The notes below the pieces were generated by a model. That model was given only the letters and a program-made list of their open reading frames with translations, was not told the DNA's origin and did not search any database. Positions 34,197 through 43,025 of a DNA stretch of 64,000 nucleotides are shown here, one piece after another. Numbering within the stretch: position 1 is the first letter of the stretch; every line of letters starts with the position of its first letter. The translations under genes and the position numbers were made by a program. Source of the DNA: Paraburkholderia hiiakae (lineage in GTDB: Bacteria; Pseudomonadota; Gammaproteobacteria; Burkholderiales; Burkholderiaceae); contig NZ_CAJHCQ010000016.1 of NCBI RefSeq assembly GCF_904848665.1, forward strand, positions 124,001-188,000, read 5' to 3'.

Positions 34197-34469
34197 ATGC
34201 GTTCCGATTCGACCCGATTCCAGATTGACCCGACACCGCGTCGGGCAGATGGCGAATACCTGGCGCACGCGCGCATTAGCAGCAGTCGTGCGGATGGCAG
34301 CGAGTACGATGTTCACGTGAGCGGCGATCTTGCAGGATTCGACGCGCGTGAGGATGCGATTGCCTATGCGAAATGCTGGGCGCAACAATGGCTGGATGGG
34401 CGCTTTGGCTTGAAACTTTCTGCCAACGCAGCTGTTGATCTCAGTGATTCCTGCTTCGCAGGAGGTTAG
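34197..34469 (+). CDS. family D small protein, copy 2 (90 aa)
   Basis: Starts MRSDSTRFQIDPTPRRADGE and aligns over its first 71 residues with the minus-strand copy at 29340. It then has a 19-residue extension (LKLSANAAVDLSDSCFAGG). The order C remnant - E - D here is the same as C - E - D on the opposite strand 4 kb away. Function unknown. Confidence 0.75.
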   Translation: MRSDSTRFQIDPTPRRADGEYLAHARISSSRADGSEYDVHVSGDLAGFDAREDAIAYAKCWAQQWLDGRFGLKLSANAAVDLSDSCFAGG

Positions 34470-34573
34470 GGAAACCGACTTCATCCGCGTTGGCACGTCG
34501 ACATGCAGAAAGAGGTCTAGCTGAACGACCTTCCCGAATGAAACATCCGAAAGAGGCAAAAGTAGCCGGCGAC

Positions 34574-35476
34574 TCAACGTTGCGCAGGCGCGTTCTCGCT
34601 GATTCCCAGCGCATTCAACAGCCATACCTTGAAGGTCTCGAAAGCTTCGTGCCGATGCTGCCTTCGCGGATGGACGAGATAGTGCCCAACGTATTCGACT
34701 TCGCGCGTCGAACCGGCGAGCGGCCTCACTAGCTCGCCGCGCTGCAGTTCGCGTTCCGAAAGAAGCGTGGATTCGAGGACGACCCCGAGGCCATCGACGG
34801 CAGCGGCAATCGCCATTGAGCTGCGATCGAAGCGCAGGCCATAGTGCGTGGGCGGGGGAAGCTGGTTCGTCTCGAACCAGCCTTTCCACTGGTACATCTG
34901 TACTTCGCACTGGATCAGAGGCAGATGGTACAGATCCTCCGGCTTGCGGATGCGCTCCGCGAGCGCCGGGTTGCATAGCGGCGCCAGGCCTTCGAGCGCA
35001 AGCGGAATCTTTTCGTGAGGGGAAGGCTTCGGCTCGCCGTAGACGATGTCGAGATCGAAGTCGTCGTCGAATCGTGCGTATTCCGTGCTGGCGGAGAAAC
35101 GCAAGTCGATATCCGGATGGTCCCGTACGAAGCCCGCCAGCCGCGGCAACAGCCATTGCGTCGCAAAGCTCGGCGCGGTGTGAAGCCGCAGTGGCGTGCG
35201 CTCGTTGCCTGCAAGCAGCGCGAACCCGCGTTGTATTTCCTCCATCCCTCTCTGAATGTGCTCCATGAGCATCGCACCCTCGCGCGTCAGGCGCACCTCC
35301 CGTGTGCTGCGCTGGAATAGCCGTTGCCCGAGCTGATCCTCCAGCTTGCGCACGGAATGACTCACGGCGCTTGGGGATAGATTCAGGTCGCGTGCGGCAT
35401 CGGCGAAGGAAAGGGTTCGACCTGCGGCCTCGAAGACCCGGATGTACGACAGAGGGATGCTGCGGAAGATGTCCAT
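34574..35476 (-). CDS. LysR-type transcriptional regulator (transketolase operon)
   Basis: 300 residues. The N-terminal helix-turn-helix covers residues 8-66 (RTLSFADAARDLNLSPSAVS, then HSVRKLE), followed by a LysR substrate-binding domain of the GcvA/AmpR-like group. It is divergent from the transketolase operon 180 bases away and probably activates it in response to a pathway intermediate. An inverted repeat just upstream of its start (35491-35503) is a candidate operator. Confidence 0.88.
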   Translation of the reverse strand: MDIFRSIPLSYIRVFEAAGRTLSFADAARDLNLSPSAVSHSVRKLEDQLGQRLFQRSTREVRLTREGAMLMEHIQRGMEEIQRGFALLAGNERTPLRLHTAPSFATQWLLPRLAGFVRDHPDIDLRFSASTEYARFDDDFDLDIVYGEPKPSPHEKIPLALEGLAPLCNPALAERIRKPEDLYHLPLIQCEVQMYQWKGWFETNQLPPPTHYGLRFDRSSMAIAAAVDGLGVVLESTLLSERELQRGELVRPLAGSTREVEYVGHYLVHPRRQHRHEAFETFKVWLLNALGISENAPAQR

Positions 35477-35490
35477 GCGGGGGAGATTCG

Positions 35491-35503
35491 TGAATGGAAT
35501 TCA
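35491..35503. promoter_or_regulatory. candidate LysR operator (inverted repeat)
   Basis: TGAAT-GGA-ATTCA lies 14 bases upstream of the LysR start in the divergent intergenic region, where autoregulatory sites of this family are usually found. It fits the T-N11-A form. Confidence 0.35.
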
Positions 35504-35656
35504 TGAGCTAGTGTAATCTTTTCTTTTGTCAGGCGCTGTCTTGCCCGATACATTGTGTTCACCTCGTGCCCACACCGGTCCGATTGCTGAACAGGAGACA
35601 ACTGCCGCAGTCGCCGGTCATCGAGGATTCCTCTCCCGTCTTCCGCTGGAAATGCC

Positions 35657-36550
35657 ATGACAATGATTACGGAGGCCGAGCCGCAAACCGGCTCGACATC
35701 GGTGCAACTCTCGAAAATCGCCGATCACGCCTATCGCATTCGCCGCTTCGCGCTGCGCATGGGCGAAGTGCAGGGCCAGGGCTATATCGGCCAGGCGCTC
35801 GGACTCGCCGATGCGCTCGCCGTCACCTGGTGCCACGCAATGAACCTGCGGCCCGACGATCCCGAATGGGAAGGGCGCGACCGCTTTTTGCTCTCGCACG
35901 GCCACTACGCAATCGCGCTCTACGCCGCACTGATCGAAGCGGGAGTCATCCCGGAAGCGGAGCTGGAAACCTATGGCTCAGATGACAGCCGTCTGCCGAT
36001 GTCGGGTATGGCGAGCTATACACCCGGGATGGAAATTTCGGGCGGCTCGCTCGGCCAGGGTCTGACGATCGCGGTCGGCATGGCGCTCGGCCTGCGTCTG
36101 AAGCGCAATCCGGCGTTCGTCTACAACTCGATGTCCGACGGCGAGCTCGACGAAGGCGCCACGTGGGAAGCCGCCCTCTCCGCGGCGCATCATGGTCTCG
36201 GCAATCTGATCGCACTCGTCGACATCAATCGCCAGCAAGCGGACGGCCCATCGCACGACGTGCTCGGCTTCGAGCCGCTCGCGGACAAGTTCGCGTCATT
36301 CGGCTGGCACGTCGAGCGTGTGAACGGCAACGATCTGCCCGCGCTCGTGCAAGCGTTTGATCGCGCCCGCGCACTGAAGGACGCAAAACCGCGTGTCGTT
36401 CTGCTCGATACGCTAATGGGCAAAGGTGTGCCGTTCCTCGAGACGCGCGAGAAGAACCACTTCATTCGTGTCGATGCGCCGGAGTGGCAGCAAGCCATCG
36501 CCGTGCTCGACCAGAATCAAAAGCAAGCACAGCAAGGAGACGCAGCATGA
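35657..36550 (+). CDS. transketolase-like, N-terminal (TPP-binding) subunit
   Basis: 297 residues covering the thiamine diphosphate-binding half of transketolase. GH in SHGHYAIALYAAL corresponds to the catalytic loop histidine, and the TPP/Mg2+ motif reads SDGELDEGATWEAA, then DINRQQADG. Split transketolases of this kind transfer two-carbon units in sugar and sugar-acid catabolism; the substrate here is unknown. Its stop overlaps the start of the partner subunit by 4 bases. Confidence 0.85.
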   Translation: MTMITEAEPQTGSTSVQLSKIADHAYRIRRFALRMGEVQGQGYIGQALGLADALAVTWCHAMNLRPDDPEWEGRDRFLLSHGHYAIALYAALIEAGVIPEAELETYGSDDSRLPMSGMASYTPGMEISGGSLGQGLTIAVGMALGLRLKRNPAFVYNSMSDGELDEGATWEAALSAAHHGLGNLIALVDINRQQADGPSHDVLGFEPLADKFASFGWHVERVNGNDLPALVQAFDRARALKDAKPRVVLLDTLMGKGVPFLETREKNHFIRVDAPEWQQAIAVLDQNQKQAQQGDAA

Positions 36551-37548
36551 GCGCCGTCATCGAAAAGAAGCCGCGCCTGACGACGTCCGCCATGATCGCG
36601 TCGATCGCCTCGGAAGGCCAGAAGACGCGCCCGGCTCCGTTCGGCCATGCGCTGGTGGCAGAGGCCGGGAAGCGGCAGAACATCGTCGGCATGACGGCCG
36701 ATCTGTCGAAGTACACCGACCTGCATCTCTTCAGCCAGGCGTTCCCTGAGCGCTACTTCCAGATGGGCATGGCCGAGCAGCTCTTGATGGGCGCTGCGGG
36801 CGGCATGGCGAAGGAAGGCTTTATTCCGTTCGCGACGACCTATGCTGTGTTCGCCACGCGCCGCGCGTATGACTTCATCCATCAGATCATCGCCGAGGAA
36901 AATCTCAACGTGAAGATCTGCGCTGCACTGCCGGGTCTCACGACAGGCTACGGTCCGAGCCACCAGGCGACCGAAGACCTGGCGCTCATGCGGGCCATTC
37001 CGGGCATGACCGTGATCGATCCGTGCGATGCGCTGGACACCGAACAGGCTGTCGCCGCGATCGCCGCGCACAACGGCCCGGTCTATATGCGCCTGCTGCG
37101 CGGCAAGGTGCCCGTCGTGCTCGAGGACTACGATTACCACTTCGAACTTGGCAAGGCGAAGATGCTGCGTGACGGCACCGATGTGCTGATTATTTCGTCA
37201 GGCATCCTCACCATGCGTGCGCTCGAAGCCGCGCAGGCGCTGGATGACGGTTCCGCGAGCGTGGGTGTGCTGCACGTGCCGACCATCAAGCCGCTCGACG
37301 AGGCAACCATCATCGAGCAATGCCGCAAGCCCGGACGCCTTGTGATCGTCGCGGAAAACCATAGCGTGATCGGCGGTCTGGGCGACGCCGTGACGAGCGC
37401 GCTGGTGCGTCATCGCGTGATGCCCGAGTTCCGGCAGATCGCGCTGCCCGACCAGTTCCTCGACGCGGGCGCGCTGCCCACGCTGCATGACCGCTACGGC
37501 ATCTCAACGGCGTCGATCGTCGAAAACATCAAGACGTGGCTCAAGTGA
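36547..37548 (+). CDS. transketolase-like, C-terminal (pyrimidine-binding) subunit
   Basis: 333 residues with the second half of transketolase: the catalytic glutamate in YFQMGMAEQ and the aromatic TTYAVFATRRAYD segment of the pyrimidine domain, then the C-terminal domain (VGVLHVPTIKPLD). It starts with ATG 36547 inside the end of the previous gene and forms a heterotetramer with it. It is not a housekeeping tkt, since that is one polypeptide of about 660 residues. Confidence 0.86.
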   Translation: MSAVIEKKPRLTTSAMIASIASEGQKTRPAPFGHALVAEAGKRQNIVGMTADLSKYTDLHLFSQAFPERYFQMGMAEQLLMGAAGGMAKEGFIPFATTYAVFATRRAYDFIHQIIAEENLNVKICAALPGLTTGYGPSHQATEDLALMRAIPGMTVIDPCDALDTEQAVAAIAAHNGPVYMRLLRGKVPVVLEDYDYHFELGKAKMLRDGTDVLIISSGILTMRALEAAQALDDGSASVGVLHVPTIKPLDEATIIEQCRKPGRLVIVAENHSVIGGLGDAVTSALVRHRVMPEFRQIALPDQFLDAGALPTLHDRYGISTASIVENIKTWLK

Positions 37549-37567
37549 CCAAGAGGGCGCAGCAAAA

Positions 37568-38413
37568 ATGAACGTGACATTTATCGGTATTGGCGCAATC
37601 GGTTTGCCGATGGCGTTGCAGGTCAAAGGCGCGGGCCACAACGTAACTGGTGTCGATCTTTCGAGCCACGCGCGCGAACTTGCGCAGGAAAACGGGCTCC
37701 CCGCCGTGGACACCTTCGCGGCCGCGCCTTCGCCCGACGTGGTCGTCGCGATGGTCGCGACGCCGCAGCAGCTTGCTTCGCTTGTCGCGAGTGTCGGTAT
37801 GAACCTCGACGGTCAAACGTGGGTCATCATGTCCACAGTCGGCCCCGACGCCGTGCGTGAACAGGGCGAACGTCTCGCGGCGGCGGGCGCGCGCGTGGTC
37901 GATGCGCCCGTCACCGGCGGCACGGCGCGCGCCAAAACGGGGCAACTCGTGATTTTCGCGTCGGGCGCGCAAAGCGACATCGACTCGGTGCGCGTAGTGC
38001 TCGACGCGATGGGCAGCGTTCGCGTCACCGGCCCCAAGCTCGGTGACGGCCAGGCAATCAAGGTCGTCAATCAGCATCTGTGCTCGGTACACATCGTGGC
38101 AGCGGCCGAGGCGCTGAATCTCGCGCGCTCGCTCGGCCTGGATCCGGCAGCCGTGCTGGAACTGATCGAAAAAGGCGCAGCCGGGTCGTGGATGCTGTCG
38201 GATCGCGGTCCACGCATGTTGCAAGGCACCGACGTTACGGTGACGAGCTCAATCAACATCTTCGTGAAGGATAGCGATCTGGTGGCCGCAGCCGCGAAAT
38301 CGTGCGATACCGACGTTCCGCTGCTGAACATTGCCAACGCTCGTTATCACGAGGCGGCGCAAGCCGGCCTCGGCCTGCGCGACGACAGCCGGGTGATCGA
38401 AACCTGGCGCTGA
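37568..38413 (+). CDS. beta-hydroxyacid dehydrogenase (3-hydroxyisobutyrate dehydrogenase family)
   Basis: 281 residues. An NAD(P)-binding GIGAIGLPM starts at residue 6, the substrate loop DAPVTGGTARAKTG lies near 120 and the catalytic lysine is in IKVVNQHL near 168. The family oxidises beta-hydroxyacids or reduces aldehyde-acids. It is placed between the transketolase pair and an MHS transporter, so it probably works on the same substrate. It is a paralogue of the LtnD-like gene at 40791. Confidence 0.85.
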   Translation: MNVTFIGIGAIGLPMALQVKGAGHNVTGVDLSSHARELAQENGLPAVDTFAAAPSPDVVVAMVATPQQLASLVASVGMNLDGQTWVIMSTVGPDAVREQGERLAAAGARVVDAPVTGGTARAKTGQLVIFASGAQSDIDSVRVVLDAMGSVRVTGPKLGDGQAIKVVNQHLCSVHIVAAAEALNLARSLGLDPAAVLELIEKGAAGSWMLSDRGPRMLQGTDVTVTSSINIFVKDSDLVAAAAKSCDTDVPLLNIANARYHEAAQAGLGLRDDSRVIETWR

Positions 38414-38526
38414 AAAACCGTCGCGGTAAAGACCTCTCAAGTCATGGAAGCGCTCGGCGAAAGCGCGACACGATCCGGCCGCCTTCAAGACAGGCGGCCG
38501 CGCACAAGCAGTGGAGACAACTCACG

Positions 38527-39834
38527 ATGAGTACCAACAACGAAGGGCGCGCGGTCAAGGTTGCCGCTGCGTCGATGATCGGCTCTGCCGTTGAGAGCTA
38601 CGACTTCTTTATCTATGGAACAGCGGCCGCGGCGTGGTTTGGCAAGATTTTCTTTCACGCCACCGAACCGATCATCGGCATTCTGGCTTCGTTCGCCACG
38701 CTCGCGATCGGCTTCCTGATGCGCCCACTCGGGGGCTATCTCGCCGGGCATTTTGGCGATAGCCTCGGCCGCAAGGCGGTGTTGTTCTGGTCTCTCGTCG
38801 GGATGGGAGGCGCGACTGTCCTGATTGGCGCATTGCCAACTTACCAGCAGGTGGGTGTGCTCGCACCGATCCTGCTGATTCTCCTGCGTATGGTGCAGGG
38901 CGTCGGCTTCGGTGCGGAATGGGGCGGCGCCGTGCTCATGGCCTGCGAACACGCGCCTGAAAAGCGACGCGGCTTCTTCGGCGCCGTGCCGCAGCTCGGC
39001 ATTCCGTTCGGCCTCCTGCTCGCGAACGGCGCGTTCCTGCTCTCGGGCACCCTGTTCGAAGGCGACTGGATCTGGCGTGCGCCATTCCTGCTGTCGTTTG
39101 TGATGGTCGCGATCGGCATCTTCATCCGGATGAGCGTGTCGGAATCGCCGGAATTCGAGGCGGTCAAGGCTGAGAACAAGGTGGTGAAGCAACCCGCACT
39201 CGAAGTCATGAAGAGCGACTGGCGCAGCATCCTGAGGATTGTCGGCCTGCGCATGGCAGAAACGGGCGGCTATTACATCACAACGAGCTTCATGCTCTCG
39301 TATGTCGCGCTCGCGCATGTATCGACGACTCGCCACGTTCTGTGGGGCACGCTGATTGGCTCCGCGATCGGCCTTGGGAGCCATCTGTTCTACGGCGCAC
39401 TCAGCGACAGGATTGGCCGCCGTCCGGTATTCATGCTGGGCGCAGTCTTCACCATCGTGTTCGGCGTGCCGATGTTCATGCTCATCAACACGGGAGCGAT
39501 CATCATGGTGATCGTCGCGGTGGCGCTGTCGCTTCTGTTCAGCCACGATCCGATTTTCGCGGTCGAGGCGAGCTGGTTCTCCGAGCAGTTTCCGGCCAAC
39601 GTGCGCACTTCGGGCATTTCGCTTGGCTACAACGGCGCATCGGTCATTGCCGGACTGCTGCCGATCATCGCGACGGGCATTTACGGGGTCTTCGGCTGGA
39701 TCGGGCCTGCGCTGATGTTTTCCGCGCTCGGCGTGGTTTCGACCTGGTGCGCTCTCGCCATGAAGGAAACGGCGCCCGCGGTGCTTGAGAGAAACAAGAG
39801 AAATGCAGGCGCGGAGCGCCGCCTCGCCGCGTGA
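38527..39834 (+). CDS. MHS-family major facilitator transporter
   Basis: 435 residues and 12 transmembrane helices. The metabolite:H+ symporter signature is present: SMIGSAVESYDFFIYGTAAA in helix 1, RPLGG near residue 73 and GRKAVL in the 2-3 loop. MHS members import carboxylates such as shikimate, citrate, alpha-ketoglutarate or proline. It is the last gene of the transketolase operon and the likely uptake system for its substrate. Confidence 0.88.
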   Translation: MSTNNEGRAVKVAAASMIGSAVESYDFFIYGTAAAAWFGKIFFHATEPIIGILASFATLAIGFLMRPLGGYLAGHFGDSLGRKAVLFWSLVGMGGATVLIGALPTYQQVGVLAPILLILLRMVQGVGFGAEWGGAVLMACEHAPEKRRGFFGAVPQLGIPFGLLLANGAFLLSGTLFEGDWIWRAPFLLSFVMVAIGIFIRMSVSESPEFEAVKAENKVVKQPALEVMKSDWRSILRIVGLRMAETGGYYITTSFMLSYVALAHVSTTRHVLWGTLIGSAIGLGSHLFYGALSDRIGRRPVFMLGAVFTIVFGVPMFMLINTGAIIMVIVAVALSLLFSHDPIFAVEASWFSEQFPANVRTSGISLGYNGASVIAGLLPIIATGIYGVFGWIGPALMFSALGVVSTWCALAMKETAPAVLERNKRNAGAERRLAA

Positions 39835-40009
39835 AGCGCGCTTGAGCATTGCCGGCTCGCCGGCAACTCCGGCGCTTTCACCGACAGGTCGGCGCCGGTA
39901 GCAACGCCCTTTGACGCGGTCTCCAACGAGTATTTTAAGGGTTCACCCTAATGTCTTCTCGCGGTCCAAAATTTGTATGATGACCCGATAACATGGTGAA
40001 TCTGATGAT

Positions 40010-40714
40010 ATGTTCGAGAAAATTCCCACGAGGGCGCTGAGCGACACCGTCGCGCAACAGCTACTCGCACAGATCGACAAGGGCACGTTCGCGCGCGGCG
40101 GCAAGCTGCCGACGGAGGCCGTACTCGCTCAGGAGTTCGGCGTCAGCCGCACGGTGATCCGCGAGGCCATTTCGCGTTTGAAGAACGAAGGCGTGGTCGA
40201 GCCGCGCCAGGGCAGCGGCGTGTATGTGTCCGCGCACGGCGCGATCCGGCCGCTGCGCATCGACTACGCGGAAGCGATGGAAGGCGGCTCGGTGCTGCAG
40301 ATTCTCGCGGTGCGCCGCGCCATCGAAGCCGAAGTCGCGGCGGAAGCCGCCATGCGTCGCACCGACGCCGACATGATGGCCATCGACGCCGCGCTCGGAA
40401 AGATCGATGAAGCCGTCGCCGAGGGCCGCGACGGCGTTGCCGAAGACGTCGCGTTTCACCGCGCGATTGCCACCGTGACCGGCAATCCCTACTTCCTGAA
40501 GACGCTGACGTTTCTCAATCAATACCTTGAAGCGGGCACGGTCGTCACGCGTCGCAACGAGTCGCTACGCGAAGACTTCTCGCGTCAGGTGCGCGACGAG
40601 CACGCGGCGATCGCCGCGGCGATCCGCGCAGGCGACCCCATGGCGGCGCGCAACGCCGCGCAGACCCACATGTACAACGCGGCGCGCCGTTTGGCCGAAG
40701 CCGGCATCTGCTGA
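40010..40714 (+). CDS. FadR-type GntR regulator of the tetronate genes
   Basis: 234 residues. The N-terminal winged helix contains EAVLAQEFGVSRTVIREAIS (residues about 38-57) and GVVEPRQGSGVYV. The C-terminal FCD domain contains a metal-ligand pattern (H in AFHRAI and two later histidines). It stands directly upstream of the LtnD gene on the same strand and probably represses it and the following operon until a threonate or erythronate derivative binds. Confidence 0.88.
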   Translation: MFEKIPTRALSDTVAQQLLAQIDKGTFARGGKLPTEAVLAQEFGVSRTVIREAISRLKNEGVVEPRQGSGVYVSAHGAIRPLRIDYAEAMEGGSVLQILAVRRAIEAEVAAEAAMRRTDADMMAIDAALGKIDEAVAEGRDGVAEDVAFHRAIATVTGNPYFLKTLTFLNQYLEAGTVVTRRNESLREDFSRQVRDEHAAIAAAIRAGDPMAARNAAQTHMYNAARRLAEAGIC

Positions 40715-40790
40715 ATTTGCAGACACATTTTGCAGACGCATTCGCTCGCGCCATGCGCGGCGCGTCTGCACTATTCGTAGAGGAAGGGTT

Positions 40791-41681
40791 ATGTCGAGAA
40801 ATGTCGGAGTGATCGGTCTGGGCGCGATGGGCATGGGTGTCGCGCGTTCGCTGCTGCGCGGCGGTTTCAACGTCCATGCGTGCGACGTGCGCCGCGAAGT
40901 GCTCGACCAGTTCGTCGCCGATGGCGGTAGGGCTTGTGCGAATCCCGCCGAGCTTGGCGCGCAGTGCGATGTGGTCGTGACGCTCGTCGTCAATGCCGCG
41001 CAAACGGAAACGGTGCTGTTCGGCGAGCGGGGCGCGGTCAAGTCGATGAAGCCGGGCGGCGTCGTGATTGCGTGCGCGACGGTTGCGCCCGACTTCGCGA
41101 TCGACCTCGGCCGTCGCGTCGAAGCGGCCGGCCAGCAATTGCTCGATGCGCCCGTGTCGGGCGGCGCGGCGCGCGCCGCGTCGGGCGAGATGACCATGAT
41201 GACGTCCGGCCCCGCGGCCGCCTATGCCGCATGCGAAGACGTGCTCGCCGCAATGGCGGGCAAGGTGTATCGGCTGGGCGAGCAGCATGGCGCGGGCTCG
41301 AAGGTGAAGATCATCAACCAGTTGCTCGCGGGCGTGCACATCGCCGCCGCCGCCGAGGCGATGGCGCTCGGCCTTCGCGAAGGCGTCGATCCCGACGCCC
41401 TCTACGACGTGATTACGCACAGCGCGGGCAACTCGTGGATGTTCGAAAACCGCGTGCCGCACATTCTCAACGGCGACTACACGCCGCTGTCGGCCGTCGA
41501 CATCTTCGTCAAGGATCTCGGCCTCGTGCTCGATACCGCGCGACGCTCGAAGTTTCCGCTGCCGCTATCGGCGGCTGCGCATCAGATGTTCATGATGGCC
41601 TCGACGGCAGGTCACGGCGGTGAAGACGATTCCGCCGTCATCAAGATTTTCCCGGGCATCGATGTGCCCGCGAAGCGGTAA
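40791..41681 (+). CDS. ltnD: L-threonate dehydrogenase
   Basis: 296-residue beta-hydroxyacid dehydrogenase with GLGAMGMG near residue 8, DAPVSGGAARAASG near 120 and the catalytic lysine in KIINQLLAGVH near 170. In the LtnD/OtnI/OtnK/OtnC pathway it oxidises L-threonate to 2-oxo-tetronate with NAD+. The assignment rests on the neighbours: kinase, aldolase and isomerase follow in the same operon. AGAGGAAGG precedes ATG 40791. Confidence 0.83.
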   Translation: MSRNVGVIGLGAMGMGVARSLLRGGFNVHACDVRREVLDQFVADGGRACANPAELGAQCDVVVTLVVNAAQTETVLFGERGAVKSMKPGGVVIACATVAPDFAIDLGRRVEAAGQQLLDAPVSGGAARAASGEMTMMTSGPAAAYAACEDVLAAMAGKVYRLGEQHGAGSKVKIINQLLAGVHIAAAAEAMALGLREGVDPDALYDVITHSAGNSWMFENRVPHILNGDYTPLSAVDIFVKDLGLVLDTARRSKFPLPLSAAAHQMFMMASTAGHGGEDDSAVIKIFPGIDVPAKR

Positions 41682-41699
41682 GCGAGAGGGGCGCACGAC

Positions 41700-43025
41700 A
41701 TGACGAACATGAAGGCTTCTGCCAGCAAGCCGCTGCTTGGCTGCATCGCCGACGATTTCACGGGCGCGACCGATCTTGCGAACATGCTGGTGCGCGGCGG
41801 CATGCGCACCGTTCAGACGATCGGCGTGCCCGGCGCCGACACGCGCATCGAAGCCGACGCGCTCGTGGTCGCGCTGAAGTCGCGCACGATCGACGCCGCC
41901 GACGCCGTGGCGCAGTCGCTGGCCGCGCTCGAATGGCTGCGTGCGCAAGGCTGCCGCCAGTTCTTCTTCAAGTACTGCTCGACCTTCGATTCGACGGACA
42001 AAGGCAACATCGGGCCCGTTGCGGACGCGCTGCTCGACGCGCTGGCGCCCATCGACGGCGGCGCGCCGTTCGGAATCGCATGCCCCGCGTTTCCGGAGAA
42101 CGGCCGCACGATTTATCGCGGGCACCTGTTCGTCGGCGACGTGCTGCTGAACGAGTCGGGCATGGAGCATCATCCCCTCACGCCGATGACGGACGCGAAC
42201 CTCGTGCGCGTGCTGCAACGCCAGACGCGCTCGAAAGTCGGCCTCGTGCGCTATGACGCAGTGGCGCAGGGCGCGCAAGCCGTGCGCGCATCGATCGACG
42301 CGTTGCGCGCCGATGGCGTGCGCATGGCGATTGCCGATGCCGTCTCAGATGCCGATCTCTACACACTCGGGCAAGCGTGCGCGGACCTGCCGCTGATCAC
42401 GGGCGGCTCGGGTGTCGCACTCGGTCTGCCCGCGAATTTCCGCCGCGCCGGTTTGCTCGCCGATGCCGCCGACGCAGGCGAGCTGCCGCGTATCGACGGC
42501 GCGTCGGCGGTGCTGGCGGGCAGCGCGTCGAAAGCGACGAATGCGCAGGTTGCCGCATGGCGCGAAACGCGTCCCGCGTTTCGCATCGATCCACTCGCGG
42601 CGGCGCGCGGCGAGCCCGTCGTCGAGCACGCGCTGGCCTTCGCGCGCGAGCACATGAACGCCGCGCAGCCGCAGCCCGTGCTGATCTACGCGACGGCATC
42701 GCCCGACGAAGTGAAGGCGACCCAGCGCGAACTCGGCGTGGCACATGCCGGCGAGCTGGTCGAACGCACGCTCGCATCGATTGCGCGCGGTCTGCGCGAT
42801 CTCGGCGTGCGCAAGTTCGTCGTCGCCGGGGGCGAGACTTCGGGTGCGGTGGTGCAGGCGCTTGGCGTCGACATGCTGCGCATCGGCCGGCAAATCGATC
42901 CGGGCGTGCCCGCCACCGCCACCATTGGCGCTGAGCCGCTTGCGCTCGCGCTCAAGTCCGGCAACTTCGGCGCGGTCGACTTTTTCGCGAAGGCGCTGCG
43001 TCAGCTCGACGGTGACGCACAATGA
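41700..43025 (+). CDS. otnK: 3-oxo-tetronate kinase
   Basis: 441-residue four-carbon acid sugar kinase (former DUF1537, YgbK-like). The N-terminal domain begins LGCIADDFTGATDLANMLVR and the C-terminal nucleotide-binding domain has VAGGETSGAV near residue 380. It phosphorylates 3-oxo-tetronate at the 4-position. Its stop overlaps otnC by 4 bases, which suggests coupled translation. No truncation seen. Confidence 0.88.
   Translation: MTNMKASASKPLLGCIADDFTGATDLANMLVRGGMRTVQTIGVPGADTRIEADALVVALKSRTIDAADAVAQSLAALEWLRAQGCRQFFFKYCSTFDSTDKGNIGPVADALLDALAPIDGGAPFGIACPAFPENGRTIYRGHLFVGDVLLNESGMEHHPLTPMTDANLVRVLQRQTRSKVGLVRYDAVAQGAQAVRASIDALRADGVRMAIADAVSDADLYTLGQACADLPLITGGSGVALGLPANFRRAGLLADAADAGELPRIDGASAVLAGSASKATNAQVAAWRETRPAFRIDPLAAARGEPVVEHALAFAREHMNAAQPQPVLIYATASPDEVKATQRELGVAHAGELVERTLASIARGLRDLGVRKFVVAGGETSGAVVQALGVDMLRIGRQIDPGVPATATIGAEPLALALKSGNFGAVDFFAKALRQLDGDAQ

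Noticed and set aside
38485..39849. 454-codon open frame antisense to the MHS transporter
   Set aside because: Arg/His/Glu-rich translation typical of the antisense of a GC-rich membrane protein gene.
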